Assembly: GCA_950295325.1 (NCBI GenBank) | Contig: OX485803.1 | Span: 30,442,001-30,506,000 of the forward strand | Origin: Polytrichum commune | Taxonomy: Eukaryota; Streptophyta; Polytrichopsida; Polytrichales; Polytrichaceae | Reading direction: 5' to 3' | Length of the DNA stretch: 64,000 nt | In this document: in pieces, positions 1 through 10,429 of the stretch | Layout: every line of letters starts with the position of its first letter | How positions within the stretch are numbered: position 1 is the first letter of the stretch | Position numbers and translations under genes: made by a program | Notes under the pieces: generated by a model | Databases searched by the model: none | Told to the model about the DNA's origin: nothing | The model's input: only the letters and a program-made list of their open reading frames with translations

Positions 1-119
1 CAAACGGCATTAGAAAGCTTGAGTAGAAATTTTCTGTGTCACCTCCCAAAGCACAAAAATAGTAGAAGAAATTCACACTGGCAAACAGAGTAGAGGAGGA
101 TGCCTAGAGAATGGCTTAC

Positions 120-2485
120 AAGTGTTTCAATTTGGTTAAATTCCCGAGTGCTTCAGGGATGGACCCATTGAGATTATTATCATCAAGCTGAAGCCTGTTC
201 AAGTTCGACAGGTTGCCAAGCTCCGGAGGTACAGATCCCGTCAACTGGTTCCCATTCACTAATCTTCTCACCACCCAAAAAAACGTTAAAACTTACATAC
301 TCGGCATCTTCCACCTGGAAACCAAAAATCATGCCATGCATCTTATAATGAAACATGCATCAACATGCGACCGCAAAATAGCAACCAAGCAAGCATCAGG
401 TGTTGGACTATTGAACTAGACATACGCATAGTACGTATTATTATTTTTGGTTACACAATTCAATGAGCACAAATGCTGTTTCTAAAAGTATAATCACTTG
501 CTAACATGGTACTTGTCTGACTGGAAGGTCTGACGTCAAAAGTCCATATTTGAAAATTATGTTGAGATTCTTGAGCTTGAACTACCTATGCAGCAATACA
601 TGAAGAGACTGATGTAATGATTTAGGTCTAGAAAATTTCAAGGCTCCTTGCAAATGTATGATACTAAATAGAGGGGGAAAACTAGGTATTCTTGGATTCT
701 AAACCGCATTGACAGTATGCCTCTACCAATGGAAGTCTTTGATTTTTTGTGACTTTGGTCATGGAATGAAATTGGACATCAGCAGAGTAGGCACTCACAG
801 AAGGAGAAGAGACTTGAGATTGCCGAGCTCAGACGGAATGCTCCCTGTCATTTGATTCCACATCAAGTCCCTTCAATTCAAACACGGAGGTTATGTTGGT
901 ACATAATTTGGATTCCAGTAATACTCACATTCATCAAATTAAAAAAGTCTCTTACAAAGAGACTCCAGTTTCTTGTAAGCACTCACTAAAGAGACAGCGA
1001 ATGGCCTCAAATTTCCCCAACACCAAGGAGTGATGGCAAAATGAAACAACACAACAATCATTCACGGCTGCAAGAAAACAAGCAAGTGCTTGACCAAATA
1101 TTTGAGACAATTCATTGAGAGGATTGACCGAGCCTTACAGTGTGCGAAGATTTGAAATATTGCCAAATTCAGGAGCAATTGTGCCTTGCAGGTTGTACTG
1201 TAATAAATGTCTGCATTGATGCCCAATTAAAACCATATGAACCATCAAACAACATCAAACAGCTTTGTTGAAACAGTAAGAGCCAACAATTTTCAGTGAA
1301 ATTTGAGACCTCCAACCCTCAAACTTTCCAAAAGAGCTTGACAAGGAAATTACGACTTACACTTCGGTTACATGAGAAATGTTGGTGGTAGTGTTTGCTA
1401 CGCATGTGATGCCCGTCCATGCAGGAGGTCCACATGGATCGCTGCCTTGCCAATTTGACAACTTCCCCTGCCCAGAAACAATTCTTTTCTTGAAAGCCAG
1501 CAGGGCCGCCGCTGCAACCAAGAAAAACATTCAATTCATTCCACCATCTCAGACTTAATGGCTACATTATAACAGGTTATTTCTAGTTTGCAGGGTTTCA
1601 CTCTAAGAGCTTCCCCAATCATGGAACCACAAATGGGCCTCTACCATCGGCTATTTAGACCTTTAAAAGCAATGTCGCATGATTCATCCTTCCCTAAAGC
1701 CCATATAAATTCTTGAGTCTCATATCCCACCGATTATGTTGTTATAGAAGACCCTCTCTCAAATATAGTATGGCTCCATGCATTTGGAGAGCCGAAGGTA
1801 GGCCCCTCCATAACATAATCAGTGGACAATAAGATTTTAAGATATATGTGAGCTTTGGGGAGGGATGGCGCATGCGACGTTGCTTCAAAAGGTCAAAAAA
1901 AAGTCGATGGTAAAAGAGGACCGTTTGCGGCATTTCAAGACACACTCGAAGGTCATCCTCTGTAGTTTTTCAAGCTAACCTTGGACAACATAAAATAAAG
2001 TGTGAAATTTCTCATTGATGATGCAGTGTGCACATGATCACGAAGAAATCCGTATGAATATTTTCGCTTAACTATGTTCTGGAGATTGGTGAGCTTCATG
2101 ATAGAGTCTAGGAATATGGAGCCCTTCATGAGTAAAAATGTGATCAAAACCTTCATACCAGGAATTAATTATTCCGGCAAACAAAATGTCAAGAAAATAG
2201 GTCATGGCTGGACATCATTTCTCTCCCTAATTTCATGAAGGAGAGATCAAGAGAAGCGGCACGTAGTGATTTTTAAAATTTAAATTTTTTTTGGGTTGCA
2301 TTGCAAACAGATCTTTGATAGTGCTCTTCCAATTATGCAAGCTTATATTGTGAAGCACGACTAACGTAGGTTTGTCCAAGGCGCTCACCTTCATTGGAAT
2401 CTGAGAGTGCCATTGCAGACATGCAGAATATTGTCAAACTAATCATGGACAGTATCCATGTCCTAATAACTTGTCTTCCTGCCAT
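120..2485 (-). CDS. LRR receptor-like kinase (LRR-VIII type), N-terminal exons, partial
   Basis: Five coding exons can be joined with consistent phases: 2389-2485, 1361-1511, 1139-1210, 799-870 and 120-263; the rest lies off the left edge. Exon 1 starts at an ATG after AGGAAA and encodes a signal peptide (MAGRQVIRTWILSMISLTIF...). Exon 2 encodes an LRR N-terminal cap (LLAFKKRI, then NWQGSDPCG, then WTGITC). The next exons encode leucine-rich repeats: GTIAPEFGNISNL, TGSIPSELGNLKSL, TGSVPPELGNLSNLNRLQL, NGSIPEALGNLTKL. The 72-, 72- and 144-bp exons, each holding whole repeats, and the order of repeats match plant LRR-VIII receptor kinases such as Arabidopsis At1g06840. Such proteins sit in the plasma membrane and sense extracellular signals. 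The transmembrane segment and kinase domain are outside the window, so the kinase is inferred from family resemblance. No stop or frameshift is seen in the 178 residues visible. Confidence 0.85.
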
Positions 2486-3885
2486 TTTCCTCCTCCTGCT
2501 CCTGCTGCTGCTAATATTAATAATTACCCCTCCTTGCAAGCAAAATCGTCCGAAACCATGACCTGCTGATGGCCTAAACCCTGAATCCCCATTTGGAGCA
2601 CTTCAACCTAGACAAGTTACAAAATAGCAGCCCGTAATGGCACTGAAAGTTATGATCAATGCTCCGTTGTAGAAATTTCCTTGCTGATTTTACCATCATC
2701 TCCCAGCTGCCGGTTGTGATGTCACAGCCCCTGTCCAGGGAAATCCTTACAAAGCCAGGTCACCCCCGGAATCGTCCTGAACTAGGTCGGTTGCGAACTA
2801 GCCAAAAATTCCTGCCCCTTGAAGTTGAGGTTTCCTAGATCCCTAACACCTTGGTTTGAAGACGTGGATCCTCCTGGATGAGGGAAATTCAACACAAGTA
2901 TCATTGTCAGTTTTGAATCGTGACAAGAAAATCTACATAAAGTTTTAGCACTTTCTGCTTGCAGGTTTCATTTCCAGGTACACCAAGACACTAATTTCTG
3001 GAACCTCTACCATTGATATGCAGTAGGAGGAAAAAAACCCTGAGATCCTCCTCTCGGTCACAATCGATCTTAGGAGAGCATGGAGAATGGCTTCAGAGAT
3101 GATCAACCCTTGCTTAGCTCCGAAATTGAGAAGAGGGTGCATTGAGGACTTCATTCCATGAGAGAAGAAGTTGAGTCCAGCACAGGTATTAGTTAAGAAG
3201 TATAGAATTACTGAGAACACCTCTCTTGTACACGGAAATGTGCAAGTTTCAGAAATTTATGGCAGAACATATAGACAAGCGGCCGATTGACCATTCTTAC
3301 ATGCGCTCCAGAGTCGACCTACAAAATTGTGGCTGCCGAGGACTAAACTCCTCAACAACGTACCATACACCAATTTTTTTTTCTTCCCTGGTAACCTATC
3401 TCCTACACAAGTATATTATGCAGACTATGCAACGCCTCAACACGCCCAAGATTCTGAAGCGAGACACAATAAACCTCTCTCAAAACCTGAATTTCTCGAA
3501 GCTGCCGGCGAGTGTGGAAGAAAGACAAACCATGGCTTCCACTCTCTCAAATTAACAGCTATGTCACAGCCAAACTTCCACCATATCCAGATCAGAAGCA
3601 GGCTAACTTACTCAAGAAAAACTGGTAAAATTGGTAATACAACCAAGGACAGCGGTTGGATTCAGCCACCTGGACAGTAGTACTGATCACCATCAATTTT
3701 CCGACAGTGACAGACTCTCTAGAATCTAGACTCACGCTCGTGCACCAACCAGACTTTACAACCCCGAGCAACTAAACCCCAACTAAGCTTAACTCAAATC
3801 TTGCACTAAATTCTCCATTTCTCTCCACCACCAGCTGCCTGTACATACTACACACACACATCCGCTGCACGCAGTCCATGCTCAA

Positions 3886-3888
<3 letters not shown>
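2486..3888. other. Upstream flank of the LRR gene, no gene recognised
   Basis: This is presumably 5' UTR and promoter of the LRR kinase gene. A purine-rich leader with GCAGCAGCAGGAGCAGGAGG (sense of the gene) lies just upstream of its ATG. Open frames of about 90-115 codons occur at 2945-3680 but have no recognisable domain or codon pattern. Confidence 0.4.

Positions 3889-3936
<48 letters not shown>
3889..3936. repeat. (TC)n microsatellite
   Basis: A pure TC dinucleotide run of 48 bp is read directly. Confidence 0.97.
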
Positions 3937-3939
<3 letters not shown>

Positions 3940-4327
3940 GAAAGTACTGACTAGTCCTTGGGTACGTGACAAGAACTACTGTAGTACTGTACCTGCAGCA
4001 CCTGAATTAAACCAGGCACAGAGGGAGACGCTGCAAACTTCAAACTTTTCACTACACAGCATGCATACAGAGCTGCTGCTGATTACAAGAGACATCAAGC
4101 CAACTTAGAAGACACTACTGTACTGTTAACGTGGGATGGGTGAATGGAAGGGGGACAACCGTGGCAGCCAAACCTACAGGGCGGGGCAACAGCCAGTGGT
4201 GCGAGCTTGGGAAGAGAAGCATCGTCATCCTCAACGAAGAGAGCAGAATCTGGCAACGTCATCTCATCTCGTTGTGAAGGGAAAGGGGAAAGCCTCGCTG
4301 CCTGCAAGAAAGAAGCTGAGAAAGAAA

Positions 4328-4346
4328 GGGGGGGGGGGGGGGGGGG
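4328..4346. repeat. Poly-G tract
   Basis: Nineteen consecutive G follow an AAAGAAA stretch. Similar C or G runs occur at 10412-10429, 12441-12457 and 22221-22236, so long homopolymer C/G tracts are a feature of this genome, although assembly or sequencing error in their exact length is possible. Confidence 0.95.
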
Positions 4347-4461
4347 AAGGGGGTCAATAACAGGGTAACCTACTTCCAAAGGATTCTTGGGAGGCCCCTG
4401 CTGACTCGTGTGTACGGAGTCAAACGTCTCTAGAAAAGTGGTACATGCCCCGTACATTCCC

Positions 4462-5932
4462 TTCCCCTCCCTAGCTTCCAACTTCCCACTATCTTGGCTC
4501 GCTAGCCCCCCGCTCCCTCGCCCGCCAAGAGCTTCGCGGTGCGGTGCGGTTTCCTAGCCCTCGTTGAGGAGGTAATAGTAAAAACATGCCCCCTATAGGT
4601 TGGAAAGAGGGTTGGGACGAACCAACCCGTACACTGGTTCCTTGGAGGAAAGTGCATCCCTTCCCTTCCAACTTTTCACTATCTTGGCTCGCTAGCCCCC
4701 CGCTCCCTCACCCGTCTAGAGCTTCGTAGTGTGGTGTGGTGCAGTGCGGTGCGGTGCGGTTTCCTAGCCCTCGTTGAGGAGGTAATAGTAAAAACATGTC
4801 CCCTATAGGTTGGAAAGAGGGTTGGGACGAACCAACCCGTACACTGGTTCCTTGGAGGAAAGTGCATCCCTTCCCTTCCAACTTTTCACTATCTTGGCTC
4901 GCTAGCCCCCCGCTCCCTCACCCGTCTAGAGCTTCGTAGTGTGGTGTGGTGCAGTGCGGTGCGGTGCGGTTTCCTAGCCCTCGTTGAGGAGGTAATAGTA
5001 AAAACATGTCCCCTATAGGTTGGAAAGAGGGCTGGGACGAACCAACCCGTACACTGGTTCCTTGGAGGAAAGTGCATTCCCTTCCCTTCCAACTTTTCAC
5101 TATCTTGGCTCGCTAGCCCCCCGCTCCCTCACCCGTCTAGAGCTTCGCAGTGTGGTGTGGTGCAGTGCGGTGCGGTGCGGTTTCCTAGCCCTCGTTGAGG
5201 AGGTAATAGTAAAAACATGTCCCCTATAGGTTGGAAAGAGGGCTGGGACGAACCAACCCGTACACTGGTTCCTTGGAGGAAAGTGCATTCCCTTCCCTTC
5301 CAACTTTTCACTATCTTGGCTCGCTAGCCCCCCGCTCCCTCACCCGTCTAGAGCTTCGCAATGTGGTGTGGTGCAGTGCGGTGCGGTGCGGTTTCCTAGC
5401 CCTCGTTGAGGAGGTAATAGTAAAAACATGTCCCCTATAGGTTGGAAAGAGGGTTGGGATGAACCAACCCGTACACTGGTTCCTTGGAGGAAAGTGCATT
5501 CCCTTCCCTTCCAACTTTTCACTATCTTGGCTCACTAGCCCCCTGCTCCCTCACCCGTCTAGAGCTTCGCAGTGTGGTGTGGTGCAGTGCGGTGCGGTGC
5601 GGTTTCCTAGCCCTCGTTGAGGAGGTAATAGTAAAAACATGTCCCCTATAGGTTGGAAAGAGGGTTGGGATGAACCAACCCGTACACTGGTTTCTTGGAG
5701 GAAAGTGCATTCCCTTCCCTTCCAACTTCCCACTATCCTGGCTCGCTAGTCCACCCCCTTTCCCCCCCCCCCCTTCGCCCACCTAGAGCTTCGCGGTGCG
5801 GTTCAGTGCAATCTCCTAGCCCACGTTGAGGAGGTAATAGTAAAAACATGGCCCCTGTAGGTTGGAAAGAGGGTTGGGACGAACCAACCTGTACATTGGT
5901 TCCTTGGAGGAAAGTGCATTCCCTTTCCCTTC

Positions 5933-5991
<59 letters not shown>

Positions 5992-6060
5992 GCGGTGCGG
6001 TGCGGGCTCCTAGCCCTCGTTGAGGAGGTAATAGTAAAAACACGTTCCTTATAAGTTGGA
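4462..6060. repeat. Minisatellite array, about eight units of 210-211 bp
   Basis: The marker GGAGGTAATAGTAAAAACAT recurs with spacings of 210, 210, 211, 211, 211, 209 and 194 bp (GGTAATAG at 4571, 4781, 4991, 5202, 5413, 5624, 5833, 6027). The central five units are nearly identical, so the array expanded recently. The two right-hand units are divergent and one carries a (CT)n run. Each unit contains GACGAACCAACCCGTACACT, which is also the arm of the hairpin repeats at 6068-6150 and 22483-22563. The repeated open frames of 60-86 codons are a by-product of the array. A decayed single unit lies near 7020-7090. Confidence 0.95.
5936..5988. repeat. (CT)n microsatellite inside the 210-bp array
   Basis: A CT dinucleotide run of about 52 bp replaces part of the last-but-one minisatellite unit. 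Confidence 0.95.
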
Positions 6061-6067
6061 GAGATTT

Positions 6068-6150
6068 GGGCGAACCAACCCATACCATCGTTCTTTGTTG
6101 GATGCCTAAACCCTTGCCTCCAAGGAACCAATGTACGGGTTGGTTCGCCC
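6068..6150. repeat. Hairpin repeat related to the 210-bp array
   Basis: The left arm starts GGGCGAACCAACCC and the right arm ends GGGTTGGTTCGCCC, separated by a loop with GATGCCTAAACCCTTGCCTCC (split across the arms). A second, better preserved copy lies at 22483-22563. Confidence 0.8.
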
Positions 6151-6159
6151 TAACCGTTG

Positions 6160-7853
6160 GAGAGAGGGAGTTTTCAATGGTTGCTTAGAAACCATTGACT
6201 TGGGATGCCATCTTCTTAGAAGCAATCAACAGTCCGTGTCGACTGCTAATGAGCAGTTGTCTGCCCAAATCAACTACTCACAAGTAGTTGCCCACATGGT
6301 TGATTGGTAAGTTTGCAATTGACAAAGCAAGTGATTGCTCATGAGCAACCATCATGTAAACTACATGCCCCCCTTTCCCCATTGCCATGTGGCATCCATG
6401 GGTTGGGTGGGAAGGGATCACATCCAATCAACACCCTCCTCAGGGGTAAATATGACCCCACTTCCATTCCACCCTTATTCCGCCATTGCTCCGGTGGATC
6501 CTTGTTTGATAAACATCTATTGCCACCCGAAGACAAAGGTGAGTTGGAGGGCCCACATTGTGAATTTGTGTTCAAGAACTATATTTTATTATATCACATC
6601 AACTTATATACATGGCAGTTGACTACTCCCATGAGTAGTCAAATGTAGCACCAATTGCCATAGAAGCAAACCATTGCCATCATAAGTGGTCGACTTTGTG
6701 ATGATGTTGTGTAAACAAGACCCTGTGGTAAAGATATTTGTTGCCACAATAACGTTTGTTGGGCGTTGCACCTAGCAGTCGTTTCACGTCTATTTGCACA
6801 TCCTTGAGGCCAAGTCATTTGAGATGAATCGGCCACAAACCTATAGGTGGTGAAGTTTGTTATGTTAGATGGATGAGAGGTAGTAATGCTTGTATCTAGT
6901 GATTAGTTCAGTTTCAAATCATATATTCCAAGCTTTACAATAGTAATCAACATTTTCACCTTCCCCTTCCCTAGGTCGTCCTCCCCCTCATATATGTGTT
7001 GTGAACATTCACTCAAGCTACACAATGCGGCATGGTATCCTAACACCTACCGAAGGCGTAATAGTAAAAAAACATGTCCCTTATAAGTTGGTTGTTGATT
7101 CTTTTAAATTGACTTTGGATGTCTAATTTGGGGTCTCCGACTCTGATTTAAGAATTGATTCGGTCAAAAATAGAAATCACAAAAGCAAAAAGCCTAGTGT
7201 TTTTATGCGTGTAGGTAAACTTATTCATTGTGGATGAAGAGGTGCTAGTACAACAAAAGATCCCTATAGATTGGGGAGAGGGAAATATTGTATATGACTG
7301 TATAGTGTAGGTTGGAGGTAAATTTTTTATAGATGGTGTTTGACCAAAATGAGTTTCAAAGGCTTCAAATTATTCTACCTAACGCAAATGACACAAAATC
7401 AACCATAAATCCACAGGGAAGAATTATTACCATGAATCATGGAGGAGAGGTGCACTCATATTCAACAATTCTCTCTTGCCCTTTAGATTGAGGGCCGATT
7501 TCTTCCAATGGGAACACACTACCCTAATTTTGGATCTCTGATGCCATTTTTCCAACCAGATAATTCAAGATTTGCATTTCAAGAGAATTAGTGCATGTTC
7601 CAAGGTGCTTGTAGAGTGATGAAAAACATTATTTGCAAACACATGCTTGTCAGTCAATGGTGCCACGATGAACAGTGTAGGTACTTCTAGTGAACGGTGA
7701 TTTTATATATAGTATTTTAAAATGAACGATGTTGAGATGTACAATGCTTTCCAAATTTTTTGGTGGCACTAATTTCATAGCATAAAAAAATTTAGTATCT
7801 TCTTCACTAATTTTCCATACACACTATTAGCCCTCCTTCACTAATTAGGATAA
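6160..7853. other. No gene recognised
   Basis: The stretch is AT-rich with only short chance open frames. A CAACTACTC/GAGTAGTTG-type motif recurs at 6220-6640, and a decayed minisatellite unit with GTAATAGTAAAAAAACATGT lies near 7060. Confidence 0.4.
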
Positions 7854-8903
7854 CTACAACATTTATGGTAATTAGTGTCATGTGCATAATAGTGTCACTT
7901 ACCCTATTTTGAGACGTATGCTAGTTTACACTGATGATCAACCCCAGGGAGTGCACTGTTCAAGTACTGTAAATATACACGTGCGTGCACAAAAGGGGTA
8001 TTATTTAGAACAAGCATGTACAAAATGTACGTACAAGAGACATATTGCTATTAAGCAGGAAGTAGATATACATGAGGCTGGAGATAAGGCTATAGAAAAA
8101 TATATGTAAAGTACGCGTTTACGCGTTTACGCGTTCAAGTCAGACATGGACCAAGAATCATGCGTTTTTTCATCCACTAAGTAACGACTTTATAACTAAA
8201 AATCCATAATTTGATATTATACATATAATAGGGCCATATTTTTGCATTTCCAAACATTTGTACACATGTTATATACAATTTCTGTATTTGTTTTTGGACC
8301 CTTGTGTACGTATGGAAATGTATTTTGAAGCAATGAGATTTGTAAGTATATTGCTTGATTTTAGCAAAAATAAAATGTATACAGGGGTATTTTAATAAGG
8401 GGCATGCACGCACGTGATGCTTGGTTTTAATGAATAGTGCACTCCCTGAGTGATCAACAACTTCACCATAAGTGTTGTCTCATGACACTCGGTGTTCAAG
8501 TGCACTTACTAATATCTTGGTGTAAGTATGTTCAATAATGTTATAAGGTGGATGTCTATGTTCCACAATGGTCTACAAGTTGGCTAAAGTGTTCACTAAT
8601 GACACTTGCCATAAGTATGCTCAAGAATATTTTCCTCTTGCATACTAAAATGTAAAACATGCCATTGGTATGCTCAAAAATATCTTCCCCTTGCATACTA
8701 AAACATAAGACTATCATCTAAAGTATCCCAACGTGCTACTCTAAATGTCATAATGTAGATTAATTTCACTTAAAGAAGTTGCTTATGCAGACGAATAGAA
8801 TCATATTGGCAACTAGCGAGTGTGACACTTTAAGACCTCCAGGCATCTAGTTTAGGCTCTTTGTAAATAGTGTACGTGACACTAAATACCATAAATGGTG
8901 TAG
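7854..8903 (+). mobile_element. MITE 'A', copy 1 (interrupted by a hAT-like element)
   Basis: Terminal inverted repeats read CTACAACATTTATGG (left) and, as reverse complement of the right end, CTACACCATTTATGG, followed in both by TATTTAGTGTCA-like sequence. Without the 508-bp insert at 7943-8450 the element is about 540 bp. Related copies: 19568-21552, 35286-35516 and 46568-46713. No coding capacity is visible. The superfamily is not assigned because I could not define a target duplication. Confidence 0.65.
7943..8450. mobile_element. Non-autonomous hAT-like element with 8-bp target duplication
   Basis: The element is flanked by perfect direct repeats TGATCAAC at 7935-7942 and 8451-8458. Its ends are CCCAGGGAGTGCACTGTTCA and the complement of CTCAGGGAGTGCACTATTCA, with further inverted similarity (CACGTGCGTGCAC) inside. 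An 8-bp duplication with CAGGG-type ends is typical of hAT transposons. No transposase is encoded. It sits inside MITE A and has terminal repeats related to those of the element at 22842-23272. Confidence 0.88.
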
Positions 8904-9827
8904 TGTAGCTCTATGTGCTTTCACGTCCCCAATAAATGAGTTCACCTAGACACCACAACCGTCAACACTAAATATTGTATTTAGTGTCATGCGGTAAATC
9001 ACGTCACGGCAGTAACTTTTTTAATGACACTTTTTTATGAATGAGTTTACCAAAATTGTCATCTCAATTTACTTTCAGTTCATCCAAATGCAACTTAATA
9101 AAACAAATTTTGATGTCATTTGCATCCTACCACTTCTGTGATGAAGTATTGGCATGGATTATTGAAATTTGGATGACAAATCACATATTAAGTGACAGTA
9201 CTTGCAACACTGTAAATATATAATCCCCCAAAAAAACTCTACAAGGAATGACAAATAATGTTAGGTTAAAATTTAGTGTTGGTGACACTGCACCGGGGTT
9301 TACAATTACTATTGAGCAAGACCATTAGAATTGGTGACACTAAATACAATATTTGGTGTAGGCACTCTTGTCTTCCCCAGCCTCAATGATGTAGGTACTA
9401 GTGTTGGATTGGTATGGTCTTTTTTTAACACCATTTGGGTATCTATATTGAGGATTTCATAAATTTTGACAAGTAAGGGAATGGGTATTTGACAATATTT
9501 TTGTTTTCGATACCATTTAGGTCTATTTACCATACAAGAACTTTCACTCCTAAGTAAAATCACCCTAGTATCAATATGAAATAGAATGGTATTGACCCAA
9601 ATAATAACTCGGGTACTCAAAGGTCCTCTCACCTTGACATATCCACCAAATATCAATATTTGACTAATATTACGATTTTGATACCCACGGGTAGGTTCTT
9701 GTTGCCATTATTGATGTTGATTATCGATACCATGCATTCACCTATATACCCATCCAACATGGGTAGGTACCTACTCAAAGTTAGCTCCGATATATGTGCA
9801 AAACTTCCATATCATCCACACAACTAA
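8904..9827. repeat. Repeat-derived sequence including dispersed repeat 'C', copy 1 (9405-9720, minus)
   Basis: 8904-9370 holds further fragments with GGTGACACTAAATAC, related to the ends of MITE A. 9405-9720 is a minus-orientation copy of a 250-300-bp dispersed repeat marked by GGTATGTCAAGGTGAG-like sequence and CATATTGATACTAGG. Other copies are at 10664-10930, 25130-25500 and 37840-38050. No coding sequence is recognised. Confidence 0.6.
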
Positions 9828-10429
9828 GGGCCGGTTTACATCATGGACCATGGAGTCGAACCATGGAAGATGGCCTTTTTCCACAGTCCAACTTTATGGT
9901 CCAACTTCCATGATCCACTTTCTTGGAAAAAATCAAGTTACAAAACCTTTGGGCCCCTCACTAGGTGTAAACCAAATGTGGACCACGAGGAATGACCATG
10001 CACCAAAAAATGAACGTGCCGATATTATTAACATATGCCCAAAAAAGGCAGTTTTGAAAAGAAAAGAATCAAAAAAAGAATCAACTTTGACCATTCTATT
10101 GTCTTCTCTTGTCTTCATCTTCTCTTCCCAAAAAACAATCTCATAAAAAACTAATTATTACAACTTTTCTCTGCCATGGGCCCCTGCCTTTTTCAACTAG
10201 AGCGCCTCTTTTGCCTCTCTCATCACAAAACCCGTCGGACCATGTCAATGGATAACGTAGGCCTTCAAATAAGTCTTTAGGGGACCTCGAACTCCATGGA
10301 TCTCTGACATATTTTCCTTGGTGTAAAACAAAGTGGTCCCTGGATAAGTTCAACAACCAATCCCAAATTTTACACGGCCTTGGGACGACTTCATGGTCCA
10401 TGGTGTAAACACCCCCCCCCCCCCCCCCC
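9828..10429. mobile_element. Tourist/Harbinger-like MITE
   Basis: The left end is GGGCCGGTTTACATCATGG and the right end, reverse-complemented, is a G run followed by TGTTTACACCATGGACCAT. GACCATGGAGTCG and its counterpart extend the inverted match. The left flank is TAA; the right flank after the C run is AAA, so the 3-bp duplication is imperfect. The GGGCCGGTT start is shared with the better-defined MITE at 34347-34744. No transposase is encoded. Confidence 0.65.

Noticed and set aside
4889-5782. Repeated 60-86-codon open frames (for example MHFPPRNQCTGW...)
   Set aside because: They are simply the 210-bp array read in one frame; 211-bp steps change the frame and no protein family is recognised.
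8108-8136. ACGCGTTT triplet repeat as a relative of the TTTACGGACGC palindrome
   Set aside because: It shares only TTTACG and is a short direct repeat, not a palindrome with the GGACGCGCGTCC centre.
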